Source: Deltaproteobacteria bacterium
Lineage (GTDB): Bacteria; Desulfobacterota; Desulfobaccia; Desulfobaccales; Desulfobaccaceae
Direction of reading: 5' to 3'
NCBI GenBank assembly: GCA_019309545.1
Contig: JAFDGA010000021.1
Coordinates: 1 to 37,472 of the forward strand
DNA: 37,472 nt
A program made the position numbers and the translations under genes. Of the stretch, positions 17,303 through 24,775 are shown piece after piece; position 1 is the stretch's first letter, and each line of letters begins with the position of its first letter. Below the pieces are notes generated by a model. That model ran no database searches, had not been told where the DNA came from, and worked only from the letters and a program-made list of their open reading frames with translations.

Positions 17303-18763
17303 ATGACGATGGAGACCTTAAAGCCTTTGCGGATTCAGCCCTGGGGCGGAGAGGATCCCAGCCTCTGTCACCAATATTTTTATCCTCAGGGCAAGAGGCC
17401 CAGGCTGACTTTCCCGGAGCGGCCTGAAATCATTACTGAAGTGGCCGTGGTCGGTGCCGGGCTGTCGGGGCTGACCGCCGCTTATGAACTGCGCCATAAG
17501 GAAGTGGTCATCTTAGAAGCCGATGCTCGGCCCGGAGGCGTCTGCAAAGGGGGAGAATATCGGGGTTGCCGCTATCCGGAAGGCGCGGCCTACTTCCTTT
17601 ATCCTACTGATAATGACTGGAAAGGCTGGTACCAGGAACTGGGCCTGGAGGTTGACTCAGCCGTAATCACCGGCCCGGTCAGTTGCCTCTATTATCAGGG
17701 TCAGTGGTATCCTGACTGTTTTTACGAATCCGGCATTCGGCAATTGCCGATCTCCCCCAAGGGCCGGGATGATTTTTTGCGCCTTTCCCAACAGTTAGCG
17801 GCTTGGGAGCGGGATGCGAACGGCTTTGCGCCAGCCGGCCTCGACTGGGAAAAGCTGGACCAGATCAGCCTGCAGCATTACCTGGAGGTGGTCCAGGGCT
17901 ATTCCTCTGAACTGGCCCCACTTTTGGACCCCTATTGCCGTTCCTGTCTGGGAGCTGGACCGGCCCAGGTGTCGGCCTGGGCGGCACTTTATTTTTTGAT
18001 GTCAGAATGCTCTCCGGAGGCCACCAGTTGTGCCTTTCCCGAGGGCGATGCCCGCTTGGCGGCCGCTCTGCTTAAAGGAGCTGGGCCGGACCGCCTGAGA
18101 GTCCGCCAGGTGGTCATTAGTTTACAGGAACAACCAGAGGCCATCCGGCTTTGTATCTGGGATCAGGACCGGCAGGAGCCTTATCTGCTGCAGGCCGACT
18201 TAGTTATCCTGGCGATAGGGAAATTTGCCGCCCGGCGTCTGCTGGCCGGAGTGTCGGGCTGGAGCCCGGAAATTTTTCAGCCCTTTCAATACAGTAATTA
18301 TGTAGTAGCGGCTGTGTGCGGGCTTGAAGGTTTCGCTACCCCCGGATTTGAAAACTGGATAGTAGGAGAGGCTGCCTTTTCAGACCTGGTTCTGGAACCC
18401 CATCCGCCAGCCTCGGGGGAGCCCCAGGTAATGGTGGTTTATGCACCGCAGGCCTTTCCGCTGCCGCGGCAGGCCTTGCTTCAGGAGTCGGTAGCCGTCA
18501 AGACTGAAGAAATTCTCACCGGGCTGCAGAAAATCTGGCCTGGTATCGACAGCTGGGCCGAGGAGATCAGAATGTACCGTTACGGCCATGCCCAGGTAGT
18601 GCCTTACCCCGGCTTTCTATCCGCCATCCGCGGCCGGATTGCGCCCCGGCAAGGGCGCATCATCCTGGCCCACTCCGACCTGGACGGCCTGCCCTGCGTG
18701 GAGGCGGCTATGCTTACCGGACAACGGGCCGCCCGCTTAGCCCAGCAAGCTCTTCAACAATGA
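17303..18763 (+). CDS. FAD-dependent oxidoreductase, protoporphyrinogen oxidase/amine oxidase type
   Basis: A 486-residue flavoprotein of the NAD(P)-binding Rossmann/amine-oxidase superfamily. The dinucleotide-binding motif VAVVGAGLSGLTAAYELR is at about 48-65, and VVILEADARPGGVCKGGEY is the following beta strand and FAD loop. The C-terminal FAD contact is near ILAHSDLDGLPCVEAAM, followed by GQRAARLA. Relatives include HemY/HemG-like protoporphyrinogen oxidases and carotenoid desaturases; the substrate cannot be fixed from sequence. It lies 26 bases after the FMN reductase gene, so the two are probably cotranscribed. Its 3' end overlaps the convergent small gene by 10 bases. Confidence 0.82.
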   Translation: MTMETLKPLRIQPWGGEDPSLCHQYFYPQGKRPRLTFPERPEIITEVAVVGAGLSGLTAAYELRHKEVVILEADARPGGVCKGGEYRGCRYPEGAAYFLYPTDNDWKGWYQELGLEVDSAVITGPVSCLYYQGQWYPDCFYESGIRQLPISPKGRDDFLRLSQQLAAWERDANGFAPAGLDWEKLDQISLQHYLEVVQGYSSELAPLLDPYCRSCLGAGPAQVSAWAALYFLMSECSPEATSCAFPEGDARLAAALLKGAGPDRLRVRQVVISLQEQPEAIRLCIWDQDRQEPYLLQADLVILAIGKFAARRLLAGVSGWSPEIFQPFQYSNYVVAAVCGLEGFATPGFENWIVGEAAFSDLVLEPHPPASGEPQVMVVYAPQAFPLPRQALLQESVAVKTEEILTGLQKIWPGIDSWAEEIRMYRYGHAQVVPYPGFLSAIRGRIAPRQGRIILAHSDLDGLPCVEAAMLTGQRAARLAQQALQQ

Positions 18764-18969
18764 GAACCGGTGCGCCAAGGGGGCGGTTCCTTCTTGGCTT
18801 CCAACAGGGTCTTGTAATGATCGCGCTCTTTACGGGCCTGAAACAGTTCGGCCTCGAGCTGCACCCGCTTCGGCGACGGCTCCGACCCTAACGCGGCCAG
18901 GGCCTGCTTTAGTTGGTCAACTTTTTGTTCCGCCCGATATAATTCCTGCGCCAGATAACGAATCGACAC
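18754..18969 (-). CDS. Small coiled-coil protein downstream of meaB
   Basis: A 71-residue, highly charged protein, almost entirely helical and likely coiled coil: MSIRYLAQELYRAEQKVDQL, then EAELFQARKERDHYKTLLEA. The start is GTG. It lies 24 bases downstream of meaB on the same strand and overlaps the end of the convergent oxidoreductase gene by 10 bases. The N-terminal pattern IRYLAQELYR, as I recall it, recurs in small conserved deltaproteobacterial proteins, and I believe it is a real gene. Function is unknown. Confidence 0.65.
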   Translation of the reverse strand: MSIRYLAQELYRAEQKVDQLKQALAALGSEPSPKRVQLEAELFQARKERDHYKTLLEAKKEPPPWRTGSHC

Positions 18970-18993
18970 CCCTGGTTCCCCAAAGCCGGTTGA

Positions 18994-19974
18994 TTAAAAT
19001 TTGCACTGCTTTAAAGTGCGGGCCACGATTTCTTCGCTGACCGTGTAGGGGTCGGTCTTTTTATCAAGGATATCGGCAATCAGTTGCTCGAGGCGGTCGT
19101 AGGCGGTCAGGGACTGCATAATTTTCTGGGCAATGCCGGCTTTGATCAGGTCGAGTAATTCAGCCCGAGTGCGTTGATAAAGGGTTTTTTGCAATAATTT
19201 ACCACCGTCTTGCTGAAGAAATTCTTGGTGGGCGAAAATCCCTTGCATCAGCTCGGAGATCCCAACATTGCGGGGAGCTTCGGTAAGATATACGCCAGGC
19301 TGCCAGCTGTCCGCCTCTCGGGTGGCGGCCCGCATCTCCAGCATGGTGACCAGCTCCTGGTAGGTGCGCTCGGCGCCGTCCCGGTCGGCCTTGTTGATCA
19401 CGAACAGGTCGCCTACTTCCAGAATGCCCGCCTTGATGGCCTGAATATCATCACCCATCCCTGGCACGGTGACCACCAGGGTGGTATGGGCGGTGCTGAC
19501 GACCTCAACTTCATCCTGGCCCACGCCCACAGTCTCCACCAGGACATAATCCTTGCCCATGGCATCGAGTACGGCGATTACCGCCCGGGCCGACACGGTT
19601 AGCCCGCCAAAGTGCCCCCGGGTCGCCAGAGAGCGGATAAATACTCCCTCATCAGTGGCATGGCGCTGCATGCGGATGCGATCCCCCAGGATGGCGCCGC
19701 CGGAAAAGGGGCTGGTAGGGTCTACCGCTACCACCCCGACGGTTTTGTCATGCTCCCGGAGATATTGAATCATCTTATCGGTGAGGGTGCTCTTGCCAAC
19801 CCCGGGAGCGCCGGTGATGCCAATAATGTGGGCCCGACCGGTGTAAGGGTGCAGGGCTTTTAGAACTGTTCGGGCTTCGGGGACGCCATCATCAATATCA
19901 CGTATCAGCCGGGCACTGGTGCGGATGTCCCCTCCTCGGATCTGCTCAACCATATCCATAAATTTTTGCTCCAC
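18994..19974 (-). CDS. meaB: Methylmalonyl-CoA mutase-associated GTPase MeaB
   Basis: A 326-residue MeaB/ArgK G3E-family GTPase, which loads and protects the adenosylcobalamin cofactor of methylmalonyl-CoA mutase. Visible motifs are the P-loop GITGAPGVGKSTLTDKM (about 54-70), VVAVDPTSPFSGGAILGDR, the switch region VLVETVGVGQDEVEV, and the N-K-x-D base-specificity motif VINKADRDGAERT. The GTG at 19974 gives MEQKFMDMVEQ; an ATG five codons later (19959) has GGAG at 9 bases and is an equally good start. The mutase is not in the window, but scpB lies 1.3 kb away on the other strand. Confidence 0.94.
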   Translation of the reverse strand: MEQKFMDMVEQIRGGDIRTSARLIRDIDDGVPEARTVLKALHPYTGRAHIIGITGAPGVGKSTLTDKMIQYLREHDKTVGVVAVDPTSPFSGGAILGDRIRMQRHATDEGVFIRSLATRGHFGGLTVSARAVIAVLDAMGKDYVLVETVGVGQDEVEVVSTAHTTLVVTVPGMGDDIQAIKAGILEVGDLFVINKADRDGAERTYQELVTMLEMRAATREADSWQPGVYLTEAPRNVGISELMQGIFAHQEFLQQDGGKLLQKTLYQRTRAELLDLIKAGIAQKIMQSLTAYDRLEQLIADILDKKTDPYTVSEEIVARTLKQCKF

Positions 19975-20059
19975 TTAATTTATCCTATTTAATACCTTAT
20001 CACTTGCCCGCCTGCCAATCAATAAAAGTCATAGGGGCGAAGGTCTGTTACTTGGTGTA

Positions 20060-20135
20060 TTTAAAAGGTTAATTTGAGGGGAGGGCCGGAGGACCACCGG
20101 CCCCCCGCCCTCCCCTCAAGCTCCCCTCCCACCCC
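20060..20135 (+). repeat. Intergenic repeat, copy 1
   Basis: The copy begins with the core TTTAAAAGGTTAATTT (20060-20075). A G-rich arm (20077-20090) and a C-rich arm (20097-20115) follow and can form a strong hairpin, then CAAGCTCCCCTCCCACC. It lies between the 5' end of meaB and the 3' end of the DUF72 gene. Copies 2 and 3 are at 29342-29413 and 27800-27855. Confidence 0.75.
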
Positions 20136-20160
20136 CCCTTAAGGGTTGGGGGTGAGGGTT

Positions 20161-20202
20161 TGGTAGAGGGCTAAGGTCTGCCAGACCCCTAGCCCTCTAC
20201 CA
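20161..20202. repeat. Long inverted repeat overlapping the DUF72 stop codon
   Basis: TGGTAGAGGGCTA (20161-20173) is exactly complementary to 20190-20202. A second nested stem, GGTCTG (20175-20180) with CAGACC (20182-20187), fills the centre, so the 42 bases fold into one long hairpin. It includes the last codons and the stop of the DUF72 gene. No T-run follows on either strand, so it is more likely an mRNA 3'-end stabiliser than an intrinsic terminator. Confidence 0.65.
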
Positions 20203-21046
20203 CGTCTTCCAAGGGATTCAACCGCGGGAAGGCAGCCTTTAAGCTTTCGGGCAATAACAGGCGGCCAGGCCGCAGACGCTTAATCATCTCCAGGGCATTG
20301 GCTACCGCCTGTCCATGCGGATGGTTATTAAAAATCAGATAGGTTTCAGTAGCTTGGGCTGCCAGTTCCCGGGCCCGATGTTCCAGCTGAGCCAACTCAT
20401 GGGAGTCATATAGATAATCATAGCGGGCGTGGGGGTCGTTGAGTTTTCCGAACCAGGCCCGGCGGTTGCGACCGTGCAGGCGCAGATAACCCACATTACC
20501 GGTCACCCAGTTGGTAGTCCCCAGAGCATAGGAAACCTGGGGCTGGTCAATATTACAGAATTCCAGGTGCTGGTCATGCAAAAATTGCCGTACCTCCGGG
20601 CGCTGCCAGGAGCGATGGCGGACCTCCACGGCCAGCGGATAGTCGGCAAAATGCTGACGGAGAGTTACCAGATAGGCCTGGTTGGCCTCGGTATGATGAA
20701 ATGAATAAGGAAATTGGGCCAGTAATACCCCCAGGCGACCGGCTAAGAGCAGCGGTTCCAGACCAGCTTTAACCGAGGCCTCTGCCTGCCAGGCGGCCGC
20801 GGTGCGGTCATGGGTAAATACCTGCAAGAGCTTGGCGGTAAAGCGAAAATCGGGGTGTTCGGCGACCGCTTCCAGCCAGCGCCGGGACACCACCGGGGAC
20901 AACGGCCGGTAAAAAGTGACATTAATTTCCACCACCAGGAAAAATTGGCTGAGAAAGACCAGTCGCTCCGTGCCCTTTATTTTGGGGGGATAGACCACTC
21001 CCTGCCAATCGGGGTAGTCCCAGCCCGCCGGACCGATGCGGATCAT
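20189..21046 (-). CDS. DUF72 family protein (YecE-like)
   Basis: A 285-residue DUF72 protein, a TIM-barrel-like family of unknown biochemical role. The N-terminus IRIGPAGWDYPDWQGVVYP and the following VEINVTFYRPLSP are diagnostic, as are FTAKLLQVFTHDR, LLAQFPYSFHH, VEVRHRSWQ and YLRLHGRNRRAWF. TYLIFNNHPHGQAVANALEM closes the barrel. Length is normal for the family. It lies between meaB (same strand, 214-bp gap) and scpB (divergent, 243-bp gap), with a hairpin at its 3' end. Confidence 0.9.
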   Translation of the reverse strand: MIRIGPAGWDYPDWQGVVYPPKIKGTERLVFLSQFFLVVEINVTFYRPLSPVVSRRWLEAVAEHPDFRFTAKLLQVFTHDRTAAAWQAEASVKAGLEPLLLAGRLGVLLAQFPYSFHHTEANQAYLVTLRQHFADYPLAVEVRHRSWQRPEVRQFLHDQHLEFCNIDQPQVSYALGTTNWVTGNVGYLRLHGRNRRAWFGKLNDPHARYDYLYDSHELAQLEHRARELAAQATETYLIFNNHPHGQAVANALEMIKRLRPGRLLLPESLKAAFPRLNPLEDVVEG

Positions 21047-21197
21047 CTTAGACTCCGGTTGCTTATTGCCACGAACCCCATATCCTAAAATAATTATATC
21101 CCTTGATAGCGGGTTTGGAAAGGTTCTGCTTGCCGGCCATCCATCAATTTCAGTCAGGCGGTTAAGTTCAGTTGGTTAACATGACAAGGTTTATCGC

Positions 21198-21227
21198 TTG
21201 CAAAGATTATCTTAATCTGGCTATACT
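21198..21227 (+). promoter_or_regulatory. scpB promoter with operator-like inverted repeat
   Basis: TTGCAA (21198-21203) and TATACT (21222-21227) are 18 bases apart and lie about 63 bases upstream of the scpB start. The spacer contains the inverted repeat AGATTA-TCT-TAATCT (21204-21218), which fills nearly the whole gap between -35 and -10, where a repressor or MerR-type regulator could bind. Confidence 0.5.
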
Positions 21228-21289
21228 TGGGCCAGATCATTTGGCTGAATGAACCAATAAAAGGATGATAATCAATTAAAGGAGAATGA

Positions 21290-22069
21290 TTGGAATTTAT
21301 TTTAACTGATTTCCAGGAACAGATCGGCACTATCACCTTCAATCACCCGGCTAAACGCCATGCCTTAAGTAGGGCCCTGGTCAGTGAACTAATTGCGGCT
21401 TTATCTAAATTTAGGAATCAAAAAGCCCGGGCGTTGATTTTGCGTGCTCCTCCAGGGTCCAAGGTCTGGTCGGCCGGAGTGGATATCACCGAATTCCCAC
21501 AGCCAGGGGAAGAGGCGCTGCCGTATTATGGTCATATAGAACGGCTTATCCGGGCCATTCAACATTTCCCGGCTCCAGTGATCGCCATGATTGAAGGAAG
21601 CGTCTGGGGCGGGGCCTGCGAGTTAGCCCTGGTTTGCGATATCCTGATTGGCGCTGATACCGCCAGCTTCGCCATTACCCCGGCCCGCATCGGAGTGCCT
21701 TATAATCCTGCCGGTATCCTGCATTTCATCAATAGGGTGGGAATGGCTACGGTCAAGGAGATGTTCTTCACGGCCCAGCCGATTGCCGCCCCACGGGCCT
21801 TGGCGGTGGGTATCCTTACCCATTTGGTCCCCGCGGCGGAGTTGGAAAGCTTTACCTATCAGATGGCCAGGATAATCACTTTAAATTCGCCGTTGAGCAT
21901 CTCGGTAATCAAAGAGCAACTCCGCCTCCTGGGCAATGCCATGCCCTTGAGTCCGGAGACTTTTGAGCGCATCCAGGGGTTACGTGAAAAAGTTTACCAC
22001 AGTAAAGACTATCTGGAAGGCCAGCAGGCATTTCTGGAGAAACGTCCGCCAGAGTTTAAAGGAGAATAG
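21290..22069 (+). CDS. scpB: Methylmalonyl-CoA decarboxylase (crotonase family)
   Basis: A 259-residue crotonase that closely resembles E. coli YgfG/ScpB, which decarboxylates methylmalonyl-CoA to propionyl-CoA. Shared family blocks include LRAPPGSKVWSAGVDI, MIEGSVWGGACELAL (oxyanion-hole glycines), TPARIGVPYNPAGI (with the ligand-contacting Tyr), AVGILTHLV and IKEQLRLLG near the C-terminus. The TTG at 21290 is the start because AAAGGAG lies at optimal distance; the ATG at 21286 is out of frame. The proximity of meaB recalls the E. coli sbm-argK-scpB cluster. A general enoyl-CoA hydratase role is less likely given the ScpB-specific VWGGA and GVPYN motifs. Confidence 0.88.
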   Translation: MEFILTDFQEQIGTITFNHPAKRHALSRALVSELIAALSKFRNQKARALILRAPPGSKVWSAGVDITEFPQPGEEALPYYGHIERLIRAIQHFPAPVIAMIEGSVWGGACELALVCDILIGADTASFAITPARIGVPYNPAGILHFINRVGMATVKEMFFTAQPIAAPRALAVGILTHLVPAAELESFTYQMARIITLNSPLSISVIKEQLRLLGNAMPLSPETFERIQGLREKVYHSKDYLEGQQAFLEKRPPEFKGE

Positions 22070-22115
22070 AAAGTCATCATTTTTTAAGGAATTCAAAAGG
22101 GAGAATTTCCAAGCC

Positions 22116-22331
22116 ATGCCAATTTATGACTTTGTCTGTCCGCATTGCGGGGCCAGACGGGATATGCTGTTACTCCCGGGAGACTTGGGGGAGGATATTC
22201 TCTGTCCGGCCTGCGGCCTAGGAACGCTGATCCGAGTTGTCTCCGCTTCGGAGCTCCCCTCAGAACGCTGTACCGGACCGGCTGGACCTACTAAGGGTGG
22301 CCATTCCGGGGACGCCCCTGAGGATAGTTGA
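22116..22331 (+). CDS. FmdB-like zinc-ribbon protein
   Basis: A 71-residue protein with an N-terminal FmdB-type zinc ribbon: MPIYDFVCPHCGARRDML, then ILCPACGLGTLIRVVS, giving two C-x2-C pairs 24 residues apart. The C-terminal part (from about 55) is Gly/Pro-rich and probably disordered. The ATG at 22116 gives the family's standard MPIYDFxC beginning; longer in-frame starts overlap scpB without support. Related proteins are thought to act as small regulatory or metal-binding proteins. It lies between scpB and the radical SAM gene on the same strand. Confidence 0.8.
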   Translation: MPIYDFVCPHCGARRDMLLLPGDLGEDILCPACGLGTLIRVVSASELPSERCTGPAGPTKGGHSGDAPEDS

Positions 22332-22383
22332 AGAATTTTCTAGAATTGTGCAAGTATAAGTTGGCCCGGATTTCCGGGCCGAG

Positions 22384-23532
22384 GTGGCGGTGATAAAAAG
22401 GCTGACTGAATTGGGCCGGATACTGTTAGGTCGTCGGCCTTTACACTTACAGTATCTCCAGGTTGAAGTTACCACCCGCTGCAATCTCCCCGGTTGTCAG
22501 ATGTGTCCCCGGTCGGCCTGCAAAGACCGCTGGGACGCCCATGACTTGAGTTGGGAGGATTTTGAGCGGCTGCTTCCGAGCATAGCCCGGTTTGAACAGG
22601 TCCACTTAAGCGGCTGGGGGGAGCCTCTGGTGCATCCCCGCCTCTGGGAAATGGCACAGGTGGCCCGGGCCCAAGGTTGCAAAGTGGGCCTGACCACCAA
22701 TGGTTTGGGCCTGACCGAGGCGGTGCAGGCCCAGGTGCTGGAGCATCTGGATATGGTGGCCATCTCCGTGGATGGGGCTCAGGCCGCGACCTATGAGAGG
22801 CTGCGGCCGGGAGGCGATTTTGACCGCTTGACCCGCCAGATCGGCTCCTTATGCGCTCGCAAGCGGGAAGTGGGGAGCCGCCGTCCGGAGGTGGTGTTGC
22901 TGTTTATGAAAATGCGGCCGAATATCGGCGAGTTGCCGGAATTTATTGAATTGGCCGCCACCCTGGGAGTGGACCGGGTTAATGCCACCAACCTGGATTT
23001 TATTCCGGTGCCGGAGATGGAACCCCTGTCACTGTATACCCATGCGGCAGTGGAACCAGCCATTGACGAGATTAGCCACCAGGCGGAACAGAAAGCCCGG
23101 GAACTAGGGTTGCCGTTTCGCAACTTCCCCCTCCACCCCATTTTAGATCTGATGGTATGCGATGCCAATCCCCTAAAAAATGCCTTTGTCACTGTCTTCG
23201 GAGAGTTTTGCCCCTGCGTTTACCTGGGGCTGCCGGTGGGGGAGGGTTTTTCTCGGCAATTTTTCGGACAGACCTACACCGCCCACAATTATTCCTATGG
23301 CAATGTTCGAAGCGGTGATTTTTTAAAACACTGCCAACAGCTGGCCTATCGTCAGTTTACCGATTTTTTCCGCCATCGGGTCGGCCGGGTACCCGGTCTG
23401 CTGACCGAACTGGTCCAACGGGGCACCGTCCCAAGCCAACAAAAGACCATCCGCCCGCAATCTGCCCGACCAGAACCTCTTTATCCCTGGCCGCCGGCCT
23501 GCCAGGGCTGTTATAAGACCCTGGGGTTTTGA
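22384..23532 (+). CDS. Radical SAM/SPASM-like protein with CX4CX2C motif
   Basis: A 382-residue radical SAM enzyme. The cluster-binding segment reads VEVTTRCNLPGCQMCPRS (about 27-44), so the cysteines are spaced CX4CX2C instead of CX3CX2C. The rest of the core is normal: VHLSGWGEPLVHPRL (GGE-like motif), GLTTNGLGL and VAISVDGAQAATYERLRPGG. The C-terminal region has more cysteines (FGEFCPCVYL and ACQGCYKTL at the end), like a SPASM or twitch auxiliary cluster. It is probably a peptide- or cofactor-modifying enzyme; no precursor peptide or partner is evident. Start: GTG at 22384, or GTG at 22390 with GAGG in front. It is convergent with the FMN reductase gene. Confidence 0.88.
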   Translation: MAVIKRLTELGRILLGRRPLHLQYLQVEVTTRCNLPGCQMCPRSACKDRWDAHDLSWEDFERLLPSIARFEQVHLSGWGEPLVHPRLWEMAQVARAQGCKVGLTTNGLGLTEAVQAQVLEHLDMVAISVDGAQAATYERLRPGGDFDRLTRQIGSLCARKREVGSRRPEVVLLFMKMRPNIGELPEFIELAATLGVDRVNATNLDFIPVPEMEPLSLYTHAAVEPAIDEISHQAEQKARELGLPFRNFPLHPILDLMVCDANPLKNAFVTVFGEFCPCVYLGLPVGEGFSRQFFGQTYTAHNYSYGNVRSGDFLKHCQQLAYRQFTDFFRHRVGRVPGLLTELVQRGTVPSQQKTIRPQSARPEPLYPWPPACQGCYKTLGF

Positions 23533-23573
23533 ACTCTATTCAAAGCCTTCCCCTTAAGTCGATTTCTGGCGGG

Positions 23574-24140
23574 TTATCGAAGTTTCTGCAAGAGCCAGGC
23601 GATGTTTTCAGCCAGATCGCTGATGGTTTTAAGACCCTCATCATCCTGGGCCACCTCGCCGGGCTGATGGCCATAAGCTATCGGCCAGTAGCTCGACCCT
23701 GGCACCACCATTCCCATGATGGAAAAGAAGAACATCAGTTGGGCATAGGTAAAATTAACCCCGGCCCGGCGGGCCACGACCACCGGGGCACCGATTTTCC
23801 GGTAAAAAATATTATCGCCCAGGCGAGCTAGATATCCGGCCCGATCTAACAAGGCCATGATATTAGGGGAGGCGGAGCCGAAGTAAACCGGGGAGCCAAT
23901 CAGCAGGGCCTTAGCCTGGCGCATCTGTTCATAAATGGGCATGAAGTCATCCGCCAAGATGCAGACATTCTTCTCCTCGGCGCACTGCAGGCAGGCAGTG
24001 CAAGGCAAAATATGCTTATTATGGAGAGAGATCAGGGCGGTGGTAAAACTGTGTTGCTGGAGCACCTGCAGGGCATGGTTGAGCAGATATTGGGTATTGC
24101 CCGCCGCGCGGGCAGAGCCAGAGATAGCCAGCACGTCCAT
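23574..24140 (-). CDS. NADPH-dependent FMN reductase/iron-sulfur flavoprotein-like
   Basis: A 188-residue flavodoxin-fold reductase. The FMN phosphate loop is SGSARAAGNTQYLL, the cysteine segment ILPCTACLQCAEEKNVC could bind an iron-sulfur cluster, and IGSPVYFGSASPNIMALLDR is the second flavin loop. VVVARRAGVNFTYAQLMFFF is typical of the NADPH-dependent FMN reductase family. It is related to but shorter than the protein at 16569-17276. Its 3' end faces that of the radical SAM gene 41 bases away. Confidence 0.88.
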   Translation of the reverse strand: MDVLAISGSARAAGNTQYLLNHALQVLQQHSFTTALISLHNKHILPCTACLQCAEEKNVCILADDFMPIYEQMRQAKALLIGSPVYFGSASPNIMALLDRAGYLARLGDNIFYRKIGAPVVVARRAGVNFTYAQLMFFFSIMGMVVPGSSYWPIAYGHQPGEVAQDDEGLKTISDLAENIAWLLQKLR

Positions 24141-24207
24141 GAAGTTCTCCTCTTTAGGTAAAAAGTAGGAAATATAACGGCCGCTGGCCAGACCAGCTGT
24201 CTGGGCC

Positions 24208-24450
24208 TTAGTCAGAACCCAGGTCTAACCCGTAGGCCTGCTCAAACTGGGCGATAATCCCGGCCGCCCACTGCTGATCGGCTGCGGCCACCCAAATCGC
24301 TCCCCAACCCTCGCGAGCCGTAAACAGGCCATCATAGGCGGTATCCTCAAAAGTTCGTAAAAAATAATCGACTCCGGCCTGATCCAGAGCCCGGGTCAGC
24401 AGGTCGGCTTCAAAGCGGTTCGCCAAAGTGCGCAGTCTGACATAAGGCAT
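24208..24450 (-). CDS. DUF2007-like small protein
   Basis: An 80-residue acidic protein that fits the DUF2007 (putative signal-transducing protein) family. The N-terminal beta-alpha-beta pattern RLRTLANRFEADLLTRALDQ followed by GVDYFLRTFEDTAYDG is the usual ferredoxin-like or GlnB-like fold start. WGAIWVAAADQQWAAGIIAQ is the second half. It lies 67 bases upstream of the FMN reductase gene on the same strand, so the two could be cotranscribed. Confidence 0.75.
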   Translation of the reverse strand: MPYVRLRTLANRFEADLLTRALDQAGVDYFLRTFEDTAYDGLFTAREGWGAIWVAAADQQWAAGIIAQFEQAYGLDLGSD

Positions 24451-24497
24451 CGGAGAAAATTTCTCTTTTCCGGAGGAAAAATAATTCTAAATCCCAG

Positions 24498-24520
24498 AAA
24501 AAAAGGCCGGAACCCCGGCC
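24498..24520 (-). terminator. Intrinsic terminator of the structured RNA
   Basis: On the minus strand GGCCGG-GGTT-CCGGCC (24520-24505) is followed directly by seven T (24504-24498). No protein gene on this strand leads into it, which supports a separate RNA transcript ending here. Confidence 0.85.
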
Positions 24521-24740
24521 CGGATAAGAATAACCCCAGGTAACCACGCTGCTGACTGCCCCTCACCGCCAACCTTTTCAATCTCTTACTCCTCTGCCAC
24601 TTTCATCCTCTCTTGTTGGGAATTCACCGCTTCCTTTCGGAGGCGGAACTTCCTTAAAGAGATTCTGAAACCAACAGCCATCCAAGATTTACTCGGGTTG
24701 CCAGCCATTGACAACCAGTGCCCCTTGGCTTCCTGGGGTC
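24498..24740 (-). ncRNA. Structured non-coding RNA, unidentified (6S-like candidate)
   Basis: No convincing protein gene lies here, but all parts of an RNA gene are present on the minus strand. A consensus promoter (24747-24775) predicts a start at about 24740. The 5' end ACCCCAGG (24739-24732) is complementary to 24540-24533 near the 3' end, giving a closing stem. Inside, 24716-24710 pairs with 24702-24696 as a hairpin; 24670-24667 and 24664-24657 pair with 24579-24576 and 24587-24580 as a long-range helix; and 24646-24627 folds into a GAAA-capped hairpin. A 6-bp GC stem plus seven U ends the RNA, for a length of about 243 nt. One long irregular rod closed by its ends is the general shape of 6S RNA, but I cannot confirm the family. 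RNase P, tmRNA and small SRP RNA signatures are absent. Confidence 0.7.
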
Positions 24741-24746
24741 AATTTT

Positions 24747-24775
24747 ATAATAATAACTGTTGTTGTATTTGTCAA
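24747..24775 (-). promoter_or_regulatory. Consensus sigma70 promoter of the structured RNA
   Basis: On the minus strand a perfect TTGACA (24770-24775) and TATTAT (24747-24752) are exactly 17 bases apart. This is the strongest promoter seen in the window. It points away from the epimerase gene and into a stretch without a protein gene. Confidence 0.85.

Noticed and set aside
24627-24646. Possible SRP RNA domain (TCC-GAAA-GGA hairpin with AGCGG)
   Set aside because: The hairpin pairs almost completely, whereas SRP RNA needs the conserved internal-loop bases on both sides of the tetraloop stem; these are absent.
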